Both the position numbers and the translations under genes were made by a program. A DNA stretch of 43,174 nucleotides from a virus, in the IMG/VR virus record IMGVR_UViG_3300029914_000057, positions 1 to 43,174 of that record; one strand, given 5' to 3'. The notes under the pieces are model-generated. The model searched no databases. It was not told where the DNA came from and saw nothing but the letters and a program-made list of their open reading frames with translations. Shown in pieces: positions 25,218 through 32,838 of this stretch. Each line of letters begins with the position of its first letter. The first letter of the stretch is position 1.

Positions 25218-28005
25218 CCCCAACTATTCTGCGATAATCCAATGGGGAATTTTTAAATTTTAGATAAATGCTGCCTTCATCTTGATGTAAAAATTTATCG
25301 CTAGTATCAACAAAAGTAACATTATAGAAAGTAGTAGAGTCTCCGATATCTATCTCTTCTGTGGAAATATTAATGCCTGCTTCTGTTGTTAATATTATGC
25401 CTAGTTCGGTTAACATATCGAATATGCTGCTTACTTTGGTGAATTCTGTTATTTCCGATAAACTCCAAGTATTTGTTTCTGTGTTCCAATTTTGCAAAAT
25501 ACCGTAGTTCCAAACATATCTATCAGTTTCTGCAAAAATTGTATTAAGCGGCCTATTATTATCATAGTATTGTTGTAGATAGAATAATATTTTTTGCCCC
25601 TGCCCAGGATTAACGTAGACAAGCGGAATTGCGGGTACAAAACCCAATATTTCACCATTTGGCTGAGTATCAGTCATCCAAGTCGGGAGGAAGTTTTCAT
25701 CAAATCCACTTAACGTTGTATTAAGCTGATTAATCATATTTGGAATAGTCGGTGGATATAGCGTTTCATAATTGGCTGTCGTTATACTACCCGAATATGA
25801 ATTACCGGCTAAATCGGTGTATGAGTCTAATGGTTGAATGTAGATGATTTCGTAACCATCAGTTGTACTCTGGGCCCATTTAAGATTAGTAAATAGAAAA
25901 GTTTTTCGATGGTAATATTTGTCCAATGAGGCTGCAATTTCCGCAGGTGTTACTGCTGCAATTCCATATCCGATTAACATTCTTATAGTATTTTGAATGC
26001 CAAAATAAAAATCTTGCTGGCGATAAATTGCAGAGTTTGGAATTATTGCTTGGTCCAATAATGGTGTGAATAATGTTTCGCTATCCTCGTCGTTTAATAA
26101 AAATTCTAGGCTCAAATTTGTTTTCGGTGATGTATTATATGATGAGATCGGTGACGGCACTAAATTAAGAGTAAATGTTTGTGAAGTTTTTGCAAGATAT
26201 TGGAAGTCTTTGTTCACAATATTATTGGGACCGGGTAAATCTGTTTCTGGAACCATTGACGATTTATTCGATCCTACAATAGCCGTTATGGTAAATGTGA
26301 ATTGAAGGTCAAATTCTGTTTTATCGTTTAATAAGGTACAATCATTGAAACTAAAATATTGGAAGCTGGGGCTGCCAACTAAATCACCGTTCGATAATAC
26401 TCTTAATCCGGTAGGTATCATCCCGTCGGTTAATGAATAATTAATTGGATTTCCTGGGGTTATTGCCGATCTTTCGGTTATTATGACCGGTGGAATTGCT
26501 AGATAATTGCTGCCTGTGTTGGTTAAGATTATATTTGATATACCGCCATTGTAGACTAGAACGGTTGCGCTAGCAGGTGATGTTTCTCCCGTTAGCCCAA
26601 ATCCAACCAACGCGGAATCATAAAATTCTCCGGTTGATAGTACATTAACCGTGTCAATTCCAAAGTTAAGATCAATAATTGCATTCAGCCCATTGGGATT
26701 ATTCCATATAATATTAGAAAGATTTGGTAATTCTGTATATTGTTGAACCCCTGGGCTTATACTAACAGATGATATAGATCCATTGGAGGTATTTCCAGTA
26801 ACGACAATATTTGCATTCGAAGAATTAATTCCCCCGGTAACAATGAACCATTCCCCAATGTTAAAATTGCTTCCCCCATTAATAATGGTAGCATCTATTA
26901 CTTTTAATGTTGCATTTGCAGTCGCGCCGCCTGCAATTTGCGGTGTAGTAGATTCTAAAATTTCTGCTTTAAATGAAATTGTGCTAGGGACTCCCGGAGT
27001 CACGTTGCCAATATTAATAGGACTTGTCCATTGCACATTTTTTTGGTATGGACTTTCAACAGTAAGATACACGGGAAGAATAGTTTGATATGGATTAATT
27101 CCAGATGTCGGTTCAGTAACTTTTTTGTAGGCTCTTACATTAAATTCATATGGGGAAGCATTGCTATAATAATTATCGACATAGCCGGTTAACCAGCCGG
27201 TATTTGCATTAAGCGATAAATTACTATTGGGAAAAACATTTCCATTAATTAATTGGTAATTAATAGTATTGTTTTCATAATCTACCGCTTCAAATTGATG
27301 TTGTAAAAAATTGCCTGTTATATTTCCGATATTAATATATTTTCCTTCATCTGATTCTAGAAAAATCGGAGAATAATAACTGCCGGAGGATGCTACGGTT
27401 AACGTAAAATTTGCAGTAAGATTAGAACCGTATGCGGCGGTAAAAGAAAAAGTATTAGAAGACATGCTTAGAGAAATATTTGGCTTGCCAACTTCGATAT
27501 TAGGATAAATTGCAGGAGTATCATATAATACTGCGGGATTAATATACCCAGAAATATATCCGGATGAATCAATAGTAAGATTTCCCGGCAAGCCGCCGGA
27601 TGAAAGACTAATATTAGGCGTGAATGGTAAACCGGCAATTGGCGCAATATTGGCCGACATCCAGGCTCCTGCTGGAAAAATTCCTAGATTTGCATTAGGA
27701 AAAATATCTAATAATTCAACATTAGATACACAAATTGAAAACGTTCTATCGGCTATTGAATTATTATCAGTTGCTCTAATAGTAAATGAATATGTTCCGG
27801 GTAGATTTTCGGAATTCGCCATACCCCATATACTAGGAATAAATTGATTTTGCTTGGGAAGAGCTAATGTTACTCCGCTAGGTAACGATCCAGCAATAAT
27901 ATTATAGGTTGCTGTATTGCTAGCATTACAGTTTAGGTTAACAGAAAAGGTGTTACCTAAATTTACATTAGCGATATATCCTGGGGCTGTTATCCATGTT
28001 GGCAT
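25213..28005 (-). CDS. Large virion protein with Ig-like (He_PIG-type) repeats
   Basis: The 930-residue protein contains at least three to four copies of a putative Ig-like repeat with a G-L-P-x-G / G-x-I-x-G pattern: IIAGSLPSGVTL with GTYSFTIRATDN, SSGGLPGNLTID with SGYISGYI, PNSNLSLNANTGWLTGYV, and DGMIPTGLRVLSNGDLVG. The C-terminal 300 residues differ and contain YVNPGQGQKILFYLQQYYDN. Such proteins decorate tails or fibres of large myophages and may aid weak surface binding. A late-type motif sits 5 nt before the ATG and no ribosome site is present. Confidence 0.72.
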   Translation of the reverse strand: MPTWITAPGYIANVNLGNTFSVNLNCNASNTATYNIIAGSLPSGVTLALPKQNQFIPSIWGMANSENLPGTYSFTIRATDNNSIADRTFSICVSNVELLDIFPNANLGIFPAGAWMSANIAPIAGLPFTPNISLSSGGLPGNLTIDSSGYISGYINPAVLYDTPAIYPNIEVGKPNISLSMSSNTFSFTAAYGSNLTANFTLTVASSGSYYSPIFLESDEGKYINIGNITGNFLQHQFEAVDYENNTINYQLINGNVFPNSNLSLNANTGWLTGYVDNYYSNASPYEFNVRAYKKVTEPTSGINPYQTILPVYLTVESPYQKNVQWTSPINIGNVTPGVPSTISFKAEILESTTPQIAGGATANATLKVIDATIINGGSNFNIGEWFIVTGGINSSNANIVVTGNTSNGSISSVSISPGVQQYTELPNLSNIIWNNPNGLNAIIDLNFGIDTVNVLSTGEFYDSALVGFGLTGETSPASATVLVYNGGISNIILTNTGSNYLAIPPVIITERSAITPGNPINYSLTDGMIPTGLRVLSNGDLVGSPSFQYFSFNDCTLLNDKTEFDLQFTFTITAIVGSNKSSMVPETDLPGPNNIVNKDFQYLAKTSQTFTLNLVPSPISSYNTSPKTNLSLEFLLNDEDSETLFTPLLDQAIIPNSAIYRQQDFYFGIQNTIRMLIGYGIAAVTPAEIAASLDKYYHRKTFLFTNLKWAQSTTDGYEIIYIQPLDSYTDLAGNSYSGSITTANYETLYPPTIPNMINQLNTTLSGFDENFLPTWMTDTQPNGEILGFVPAIPLVYVNPGQGQKILFYLQQYYDNNRPLNTIFAETDRYVWNYGILQNWNTETNTWSLSEITEFTKVSSIFDMLTELGIILTTEAGINISTEEIDIGDSTTFYNVTFVDTSDKFLHQDEGSIYLKFKNSPLDYRRIVGV

Positions 28006-28010
28006 ATTGA

Positions 28011-28018
28011 TATTTATG
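28011..28018 (-). promoter_or_regulatory. Late-type promoter motif CATAAATA, 5 nt before ATG
   Basis: Same motif and same 5-nt spacing as in front of the gp6-like gene; predicted leaderless. Confidence 0.5.
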
Positions 28019-28020
28019 CC

Positions 28021-28054
28021 GACAAAGAAACGGCACTAGTGCCGTTTCTTTGTC
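28021..28054. terminator. 34-bp perfect palindrome, probable terminator
   Basis: GACAAAGAAACGGCACT and its exact complement abut without a spacer. It lies just after the last gene of the minus-strand early array and before the late promoter of the next gene, where it should insulate early from late transcription. Confidence 0.75.
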
Positions 28055-28056
28055 AG

Positions 28057-28251
28057 TTACATGCTTAAGGTTTTTAAAAATTGCCGTTCTATTAGATATC
28101 TAGCCGCTGCCCAGGCAGATTCTTCATTATGTGTCATTCCGGATAATAGAAAAATTTCGTGGGAAGAACGGTGAACTATTTCGTAAAATTTTCCAATTTT
28201 ACGGCATCGTGCAGTCGTATATATAGTAGATACAAATTCTTTATCGGTCAT
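28057..28251 (-). CDS. Small array paralogue, last of the minus-strand array
   Basis: 64 residues. The start at 28251 (MTDKEFVSTIYTTARC) overlaps the preceding stop as ATGA and matches the family N-terminus K-E-F-V-x-x-I-Y; the frame is open further upstream but only inside the neighbour. The family C-terminal block is NEESAWAAARYLIERQFLKT. Function unknown. It is the last gene before the 34-bp palindrome. Confidence 0.75.
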   Translation of the reverse strand: MTDKEFVSTIYTTARCRKIGKFYEIVHRSSHEIFLLSGMTHNEESAWAAARYLIERQFLKTLSM

Positions 28252-28466
28252 TGCGAAAATTGTTCTAAAACTATAAGCTGAGTGGTTTTCCATGCAATTC
28301 CCCATAATTCTGAATGGCCAATAATTCCCGAAGGAAAAAATTTGGTTGGAGTTAACCGAGTGAATTCTTCCGGCTCATCACCGATGCTTGCAATATACGC
28401 ATAGCCGCCAAACCAATAGCATTTTGCATTTGGATAAATCGCTTTAACCTGCTCTTTGTATGTCAT
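28248..28466 (-). CDS. Small array paralogue
   Basis: 72 residues from the ATG at 28466 (MTYKEQVKAIYPNAKC), which overlaps the previous stop as ATGA. The longer upstream frame is rejected because it lies wholly in the neighbour. The C-terminal block is divergent: HSELWGIAWKTTQLIVLEQF. The N-terminus is nearly the same as that of the adjacent paralogue (KKQVQKIFPNSKC), suggesting a recent tandem duplication. Confidence 0.75.
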   Translation of the reverse strand: MTYKEQVKAIYPNAKCYWFGGYAYIASIGDEPEEFTRLTPTKFFPSGIIGHSELWGIAWKTTQLIVLEQFSQ

Positions 28467-28687
28467 TCTGTGAATTTGTCTATCATATCTTCCGCAATTT
28501 TTGTATATGCGTTTTGCCAAGCGGCCTGCTCGTCGGCATACAACATACTAATTGCCTTATCATATTGCCCATATGAATCAACGTATTCTTCTCGCGGATC
28601 CGAGCAAATTATTTGGAAGAAATAATTATGCCATTCAATACATTTTGAATTTGGAAAAATCTTTTGAACTTGTTTTTTGTAATTCAT
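28463..28687 (-). CDS. Small array paralogue
   Basis: 74 residues from the ATG at 28687 (MNYKKQVQKIFPNSKC); C-terminal block ADEQAAWQNAYTKIAEDMID. The ten bases before the start, read in the other frame, encode F-S-E-stop, the typical end of an array member, although the gene now upstream is IF-1. This suggests that a paralogue once preceded it. Confidence 0.75.
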   Translation of the reverse strand: MNYKKQVQKIFPNSKCIEWHNYFFQIICSDPREEYVDSYGQYDKAISMLYADEQAAWQNAYTKIAEDMIDKFTE

Positions 28688-28728
28688 TCTGAGAATCCCC
28701 AAATTCTAGTATTAATTTTAAGAATTTT

Positions 28729-28944
28729 TTAAAATCGGTAAACAATCCTACCTAAAGAGAGCGAATACGGAGAAAGTTCAACCTGAACGAAATCCCCTGG
28801 TTCAAGACGAATATTGTTTTTACGCATTCTGCCGCCTAGGTAACCAATGACTGTTTGTCCACCAGGAATTTCTACAATCCATGTTGTGTTGGGAAGAGTT
28901 TTAACGATTTTACCTTTTAATTCGACTAGATCAACTGATGCCAC
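28729..28944 (-). CDS. infA: Translation initiation factor IF-1 homologue
   Basis: 71 residues, the normal IF-1 length. The sequence follows bacterial IF-1 almost end to end: VELKGKIVKTLPNTTWIVEI, then GQTVIGYLGGRMRKNNIRLE, GDFVQVELSPY and GRIVYRF. The basic G-x-M-R-K-N-x-I-R stretch that touches 16S rRNA in the ribosomal A site is intact; the usual Asp in the Y-D-L segment is Ser. A GTG start follows AGGAG. It is embedded in the early array of tiny paralogues, so it should be made early, and could alter initiation on host or phage mRNAs. Role inferred; identity strong. Confidence 0.93.
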   Translation of the reverse strand: MASVDLVELKGKIVKTLPNTTWIVEIPGGQTVIGYLGGRMRKNNIRLEPGDFVQVELSPYSLSLGRIVYRF

Positions 28945-28956
28945 GTTACTCCTGAT

Positions 28957-29157
28957 TCATTTTGAAAATTGGGTTAAAATTTTTGAGTTAATTGTTTTAG
29001 CAGCCCATTGCCATGCCATTTCTTCACTGATAAAACTAATTGCTAATATTTGTTCTACTTTAATTATAACATATTTAGTGTATTGATGCGTGGAAGAATT
29101 ATCATTGGTGCATTTTGCGTCTGGATAAATCGATAATACAAATTCTTTATCGGTCAT
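28957..29157 (-). CDS. Small array paralogue
   Basis: 66 residues, beginning MTDKEFVLSIYPDAKC, the clearest family N-terminus, with the C-terminal block ISEEMAWQWAAKTINSKILT. The start overlaps the upstream stop by 4 nt (ATGA). The middle, about 25 residues, is variable as in all members. Function unknown. Confidence 0.78.
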   Translation of the reverse strand: MTDKEFVLSIYPDAKCTNDNSSTHQYTKYVIIKVEQILAISFISEEMAWQWAAKTINSKILTQFSK

Positions 29158-29354
29158 TGCGCTAACCTATCTATTAATCGATCCGATAAAATCGCTGCCG
29201 CCGTCGTCCAGGCTTCTTCCTCGTTTTCGGCGATAACCGAAAATAAGAAAGGCCACTCCCCACGAAAAAATCCGTAGTGTCCTTTTAAAATAGATACCCC
29301 TGGGGAAATTCTAATTTTAGGGCATATTGAAATAGCTAGATCTTTATCAGTCAT
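29154..29354 (-). CDS. Small array paralogue
   Basis: 66 residues: MTDKDLAISICPKIRI at the start, NEEEAWTTAAAILSDRLIDR and L-A-Q at the end. The Tyr of the IYP motif is Cys here. ATGA overlaps link it to both neighbours. Confidence 0.76.
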   Translation of the reverse strand: MTDKDLAISICPKIRISPGVSILKGHYGFFRGEWPFLFSVIAENEEEAWTTAAAILSDRLIDRLAQ

Positions 29355-29601
29355 GATTGTAATGCCATAAAAAATTCCGCTTCTCTGAGGTTTTTAAACG
29401 GACCATATTCATATGTTTCACCGGTATTATATACTACTTCAACCTTTATTTTACGGCAAAAATTCATACGATAATACAGAATTAATTCTGGGTAATTATT
29501 AATAGTTTTAACTATCGTTGGATTTTTACGAAGGATCACGAATAAAATGAAGACAATCGTGAAACATATATATATATCGCATAAAATATTAATATAATCA
29601 T
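29351..29601 (-). pseudogene. Array gene broken or switched off at an (AT)6 repeat
   Basis: ATG at 29601 overlaps the upstream stop as ATGA, exactly as its neighbours do, but the frame closes after 18 codons. The second frame, open down to the stop at 29351 (which again overlaps the next ATG), joins it if one AT unit is removed from the repeat at 29566-29577. The joined product would have 82 residues: a membrane segment (MIILIFYAIYI, then CFTIVFILFVIL) followed by RKNPTIVKTINNYPELILYY and FKNLREAEFFMAL. It may be a phase-variable gene, a recent pseudogene or a sequencing slip. The C-terminal frame alone lacks a credible start. Confidence 0.55.
29566..29577. repeat. (AT)6 dinucleotide repeat inside a small gene
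   Basis: Six AT units; losing one unit would restore a full-length frame in the surrounding array gene. Confidence 0.7.
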
Positions 29602-29801
29602 TCTGATAATCTTGCTTGCAGCTCGGCATTAATAAAATTTTTTGCACTGCGCCACGCATCGGCGGCAGTCGAACACCAGGCTGATATTGCTTCCTTGTCG
29701 GAACGACCCGAAAAACTAATATTAAAGCATCCTAAAAATTGGTTGTGCCGAACATATGCACCGGGATAAATCGATAGCACGAATTCTTTATTGTTGTTCA
29801 T
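29598..29801 (-). CDS. Small array paralogue
   Basis: 67 residues: MNNNKEFVLSIYPGAYVR at the start and TAADAWRSAKNFINAELQAR with L-S-E at the end. It shares FVLSIYP with the member at 28957-29157. ATGA overlaps on both sides. Confidence 0.78.
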   Translation of the reverse strand: MNNNKEFVLSIYPGAYVRHNQFLGCFNISFSGRSDKEAISAWCSTAADAWRSAKNFINAELQARLSE

Positions 29802-30016
29802 TCTGATAATCTTTCAACTAAGTTTTCATTGATCTTATCGGCCGCATCTTTCCAGGCATCGCTAGATGTTTTACTCCATTTCGATAGCGGATAAGGAAAT
29901 ACATCTACTATATTAGCATACTTCTCAATGCGCCAACCATTAAACAGTGGGCTGAGATAGGCTCGCGCATATGGATATTGAGCGAGAACAATTTTTTTAT
30001 TCGGGTTCTGCATCAT
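29798..30016 (-). CDS. Small array paralogue
   Basis: 72 residues from the ATG at 30016 (MMQNPNKKIVLAQYPYARAY), chosen because it overlaps the upstream stop as in the rest of the array. C-terminal block TSSDAWKDAADKINENLVER and L-S-E. Confidence 0.76.
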   Translation of the reverse strand: MMQNPNKKIVLAQYPYARAYLSPLFNGWRIEKYANIVDVFPYPLSKWSKTSSDAWKDAADKINENLVERLSE

Positions 30017-30225
30017 TCTGATAGACATCGTAAAAATTGCCATTCGATCCTTTCAATTGTATCTTCCCATGCAAATTCTTCGTCACACCCCCAACTTGAC
30101 AGCGTCGCGCCGGAATTATTTTGAAGTATTCTCCAGATCGGCTTGCCTGTGACGGGTGAACGGCCAGATACCGCAATCGCGTCCGGATAAACTGCCCGGA
30201 CGCGATTTATTAGTACGCTTTTCAT
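30013..30225 (-). CDS. Small array paralogue, first of the minus-strand array
   Basis: 70 residues: MKSVLINRVRAVYPDAIAVS, then DEEFAWEDTIERIEWQFLRC and L-S-E. Its start overlaps the stop of the 392-residue gene (TAATG), so the whole array is translationally coupled to that early gene. Confidence 0.77.
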   Translation of the reverse strand: MKSVLINRVRAVYPDAIAVSGRSPVTGKPIWRILQNNSGATLSSWGCDEEFAWEDTIERIEWQFLRCLSE

Positions 30226-31403
30226 TATTTGATCGCTTTCAGCAGGATAGTATCTGCATTCATGCTTTCCCGCAATGAAGTTTCTACCGCCTTGATATTA
30301 TCGAACCACTTGAACGCTCCAACCTTGCTCATACTGTTAAACTGCTTTAGTTGTTCGGCGATCTTGCGCAGCGTTTTCGACGTGCTCTTGGTCGGGTCCA
30401 TGTTAAGAATTTTGTTGCCCTTAACGTCAAGTGTTGAATTCGGAAGAGCAACATAGCGTCCAATTTTTCTCGTCTTGGTATTTAGAACCCATAATACGGT
30501 TGACTTGAGAATTTGAACAGGGTCAATGCTAGTGAGATGCATTTCCGGCTGAACCTGAAGGAAGCGCAACTTGCTAACAACCTTATCAGGAGTTGTCATC
30601 TTCTTCTTGCGGGACTTGCGCGTGCTCTTCTTGACGATACCGAAACCGGTAATGTCAGTGATGGCTGTTTCCCACCAGGCAACCGATGCTTTCAATTCGC
30701 GCTTGCCAAGATGCGCATACGCTTCGTTGATTTCATCATTCTTGCCAGCAAGTGCAATCTTGAATTCCGAAAGATACACATTTGCAAACTCAATCAGATC
30801 CTTGGTACGATTACCAGGGGCAGTCGTTTTCGGATCATGCAAAATCTGCATGATATTTCGTTCCGACTTCTGATAATTCGATTCAACGAACTGGTCGAAC
30901 GCGGCGTTGATCTCACCCTTCACCCGACGCAATTTTGCGTCAATGAAGTCTTGAATATTCGGCTTCGCGACCCCGTCAACTGCCGGAACTGAAACTTTCA
31001 TATTTTCAAGGCATTTGCGCAGGTCACGAACAATAAACTTGCTTTCACGGAATCGTATCTTGAATCCCATCTGAATCATGCGGATCATCCAAGCCGATGC
31101 GTGCGGAATTTGCAACTTGCTCTTTTTTAATGCCTGAACTAATTCTGGCATATTGTTTGAAACGGCCAAGGCTTTCAGAGCAAGCTCGTGACCATGATCG
31201 TCATCCTGGGTTGCTGTATACCAGGCAAATGCTGCGAGCAGTTGGCGATCATATTCATCCTGGGACCACTGCGCCTGCTCTTCAACGGAAGGCCAATAGG
31301 GCTCGTCAAGGCCGATATACTTCGCCCCTTCTCCCTTGAAACGGAGTATCGGGGTTGGCTTTACATGCTCTGGCTTGAATGATCTTTTTACTGTCTTCGT
31401 CAT
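30225..31403 (-). CDS. Early protein of unknown function, first gene of the minus-strand early operon
   Basis: 392 residues, basic and mostly helical. Noticeable segments are LRFKGEGAKYIGLDEPYWPS near residue 20, HGHELALKALAVSNNMPEL near 80, a Lys/Arg-rich stretch KKSTRKSRKKKM near 265 and KTRKIGRYVALPNSTLDVKG near 315. No catalytic motif is recognised. G+C is clearly higher than in surrounding genes, like the divergent AAA+ gene. It is transcribed from a perfect sigma70-type promoter whose -10 ends 6 nt before the ATG, with no ribosome site, predicting a leaderless mRNA. Confidence 0.75.
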   Translation of the reverse strand: MTKTVKRSFKPEHVKPTPILRFKGEGAKYIGLDEPYWPSVEEQAQWSQDEYDRQLLAAFAWYTATQDDDHGHELALKALAVSNNMPELVQALKKSKLQIPHASAWMIRMIQMGFKIRFRESKFIVRDLRKCLENMKVSVPAVDGVAKPNIQDFIDAKLRRVKGEINAAFDQFVESNYQKSERNIMQILHDPKTTAPGNRTKDLIEFANVYLSEFKIALAGKNDEINEAYAHLGKRELKASVAWWETAITDITGFGIVKKSTRKSRKKKMTTPDKVVSKLRFLQVQPEMHLTSIDPVQILKSTVLWVLNTKTRKIGRYVALPNSTLDVKGNKILNMDPTKSTSKTLRKIAEQLKQFNSMSKVGAFKWFDNIKAVETSLRESMNADTILLKAIK

Positions 31404-31409
31404 GATTTA

Positions 31410-31438
31410 AATATACAAGAATACGATACACTTGTCAA
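31410..31438 (-). promoter_or_regulatory. Consensus early promoter, minus strand
   Basis: TTGACA (31433-31438), a 17-nt spacer and TATATT (31410-31415). The -10 ends 6 nt before the start codon at 31403, so transcription should begin on the A of ATG. Confidence 0.85.
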
Positions 31439-31504
31439 CCACTATTTTCAGATTTTTAAGTTGTTGATTTTAAAGGGCCGATATCGTAAATATGGCGCCG
31501 TATG

Positions 31505-31564
31505 GCCCCAATATGACCCCAGGAGTAGCTGAGTACCATCATTATAGTGGGGTCATATTGGGGC
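31505..31564. repeat. Perfect inverted repeat, 17-bp arms
   Basis: GCCCCAATATGACCCCA (31505-31521) and its complement (31548-31564) are separated by 26 nt. Pairing continues outward after one mismatch. No T-run follows, so it is not a standard terminator; an operator or origin element is more likely. Confidence 0.85.
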
Positions 31565-31621
31565 GATATAAGTCCTTTGTTTTCAATGGCGCATTTTTCT
31601 TGGTTTTTAGGCTGATTTCGC

Positions 31622-31650
31622 TTGCATTCGGTACCGGAGTTTGCTATACT
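31622..31650 (+). promoter_or_regulatory. Early promoter P1, plus strand
   Basis: TTGCAT (31622-31627), a 17-nt spacer and TATACT (31645-31650). It is the upstream one of two promoters for the AAA+ gene. Confidence 0.7.
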
Positions 31651-31694
31651 TATTTTAGTGAATGGAACAGAGCTAACGAAGCAGAAGTTGGCTG

Positions 31695-31723
31695 TTGACA
31701 AGAATCAGGAACTTTGCTACACT
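31695..31723 (+). promoter_or_regulatory. Early promoter P2, plus strand
   Basis: TTGACA (31695-31700), a 17-nt spacer and TACACT (31718-31723). The leader of about 22 nt contains AAAGGGG before the AAA+ start. Confidence 0.8.
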
Positions 31724-31751
31724 TAACAAGTAGTGAAAGGGGTAACACCGC

Positions 31752-32789
31752 ATGGCAACAGTGAAAATCATTCAGGGTTCGTATCGCAACCAGGAAATCA
31801 AAAACCAAACGTTTACGCTGATTAATGGGTACGTGGAAACGCCGAATTCGAAGCATGTTACGGTCGAAGGAACAAAACTTTGTGGCCGTCCGACAGCTCG
31901 AATTCGCGTGAAGAGCCAGAAGGATTTTGTCATTGCCGGCACGGTTGAAACGGTTGATGATCAGATTTCTGTTGAAGAGGAATCCTCTGAGCCGGAAGTT
32001 GTTGAAACAGATGCAGCCGTACTTGCGCGTATCAGTGATAGGTTTCAGATTTTAACTGAACTGACCCAGGGTGCTCTCACTGGAGATATTCGCGCATTGT
32101 TTGTAACCGGCGCCCCGGGAGTTGGAAAGACTTTCGGTGTTGAAAAGACGCTGCAAGATGCGGGGTTGGTTGAAATTTTTTCCGATCTTCCTCCTCGGTA
32201 TGAAGTTATTTCTGGTGCAATGTCTGCGGTCGGTATGTATATGAAGTTGTACGAATTCCGTGACGATAACAATGTTCTCGTCATTGACGATTGCGATTCG
32301 GTTTTTACCGACGAACTTTGCTTGAACCTGCTGAAAGCTGCATTGGATACGAGCAAGCGCCGCATGATTCACTGGAACGTGGATTCGGTTTCACTTCGGA
32401 AGGGTGATTGCCCTAACCAATTTGAGTTCAAGGGTTCTATTATCTTCATTTCGAACATTAACTTCAAGAAGGTTCGTTCTGAGCGTATGCGTAACCATCT
32501 CGAGGCCCTCATGAGCCGTTCGCATTTTCTTGATCTTACTGTTCATACGGATCGCGAAAAGTTGCTCAGAATTGAAGACCTGGTTACGAATCATAAGATG
32601 CTTTCCCAGTTCAAACTGTCCGATAAAATGAGCGCAAAGGTTATGAAGTTCGTGCGTGATAACGCTTCGAAATTTAACGAGCTTAGCCTGCGCACTGTCA
32701 TTAAATTGGCCGGTCTCGCCAGGACGTTCGACGAGAATGACAAGTGGATGCGAGTTGCTGAACTTTCTATGATGGGAAACCAATTTTAA
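31752..32789 (+). CDS. AAA+ ATPase, early
   Basis: 345 residues. A beta-rich N-terminal region (residues 1-65) and an acidic linker (EEESSEPEVVE) precede an AAA+ core: Walker A GAPGVGKT at 120-127, Walker B VLVIDDCDS from 175, sensor-like FKGSIIFISNINF near 225 and a helical lid. Single-subunit AAA+ proteins like this are common in large phages but their clients are unknown. It opens the plus-strand early operon, has relatively high G+C, and ends inside a 40-bp palindrome. Confidence 0.85.
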   Translation: MATVKIIQGSYRNQEIKNQTFTLINGYVETPNSKHVTVEGTKLCGRPTARIRVKSQKDFVIAGTVETVDDQISVEEESSEPEVVETDAAVLARISDRFQILTELTQGALTGDIRALFVTGAPGVGKTFGVEKTLQDAGLVEIFSDLPPRYEVISGAMSAVGMYMKLYEFRDDNNVLVIDDCDSVFTDELCLNLLKAALDTSKRRMIHWNVDSVSLRKGDCPNQFEFKGSIIFISNINFKKVRSERMRNHLEALMSRSHFLDLTVHTDREKLLRIEDLVTNHKMLSQFKLSDKMSAKVMKFVRDNASKFNELSLRTVIKLAGLARTFDENDKWMRVAELSMMGNQF

Positions 32790-32822
32790 AATAGTGGGAT
32801 TTAAATCCCACTATTTTAAAAT
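32783..32822. terminator. 40-bp perfect palindrome, probable terminator or attenuator
   Basis: ATTTTAAAATAGTGGGATTT and its exact complement form a perfect palindrome that includes the stop codon of the AAA+ gene. T-rich on both sides, it should reduce read-through into the small genes that follow. Confidence 0.75.
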
Positions 32823-32838
32823 TAAAGGAGATGCTTAA

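Larger units (their letters stand above)
31404..31751. other. Divergent early control region (348 bp without a gene)
   Basis: This gap between the two early operons holds one minus-strand and two plus-strand sigma70-type promoters and a long perfect inverted repeat. Short frames crossing it have no coding character. Confidence 0.7.

Noticed and set aside
29351-29659. A 102-codon reading frame starting inside the neighbouring array gene
   Set aside because: Its start lies within another gene without a ribosome site; the frame is better explained as the distal part of a unit shifted at the (AT)6 repeat.
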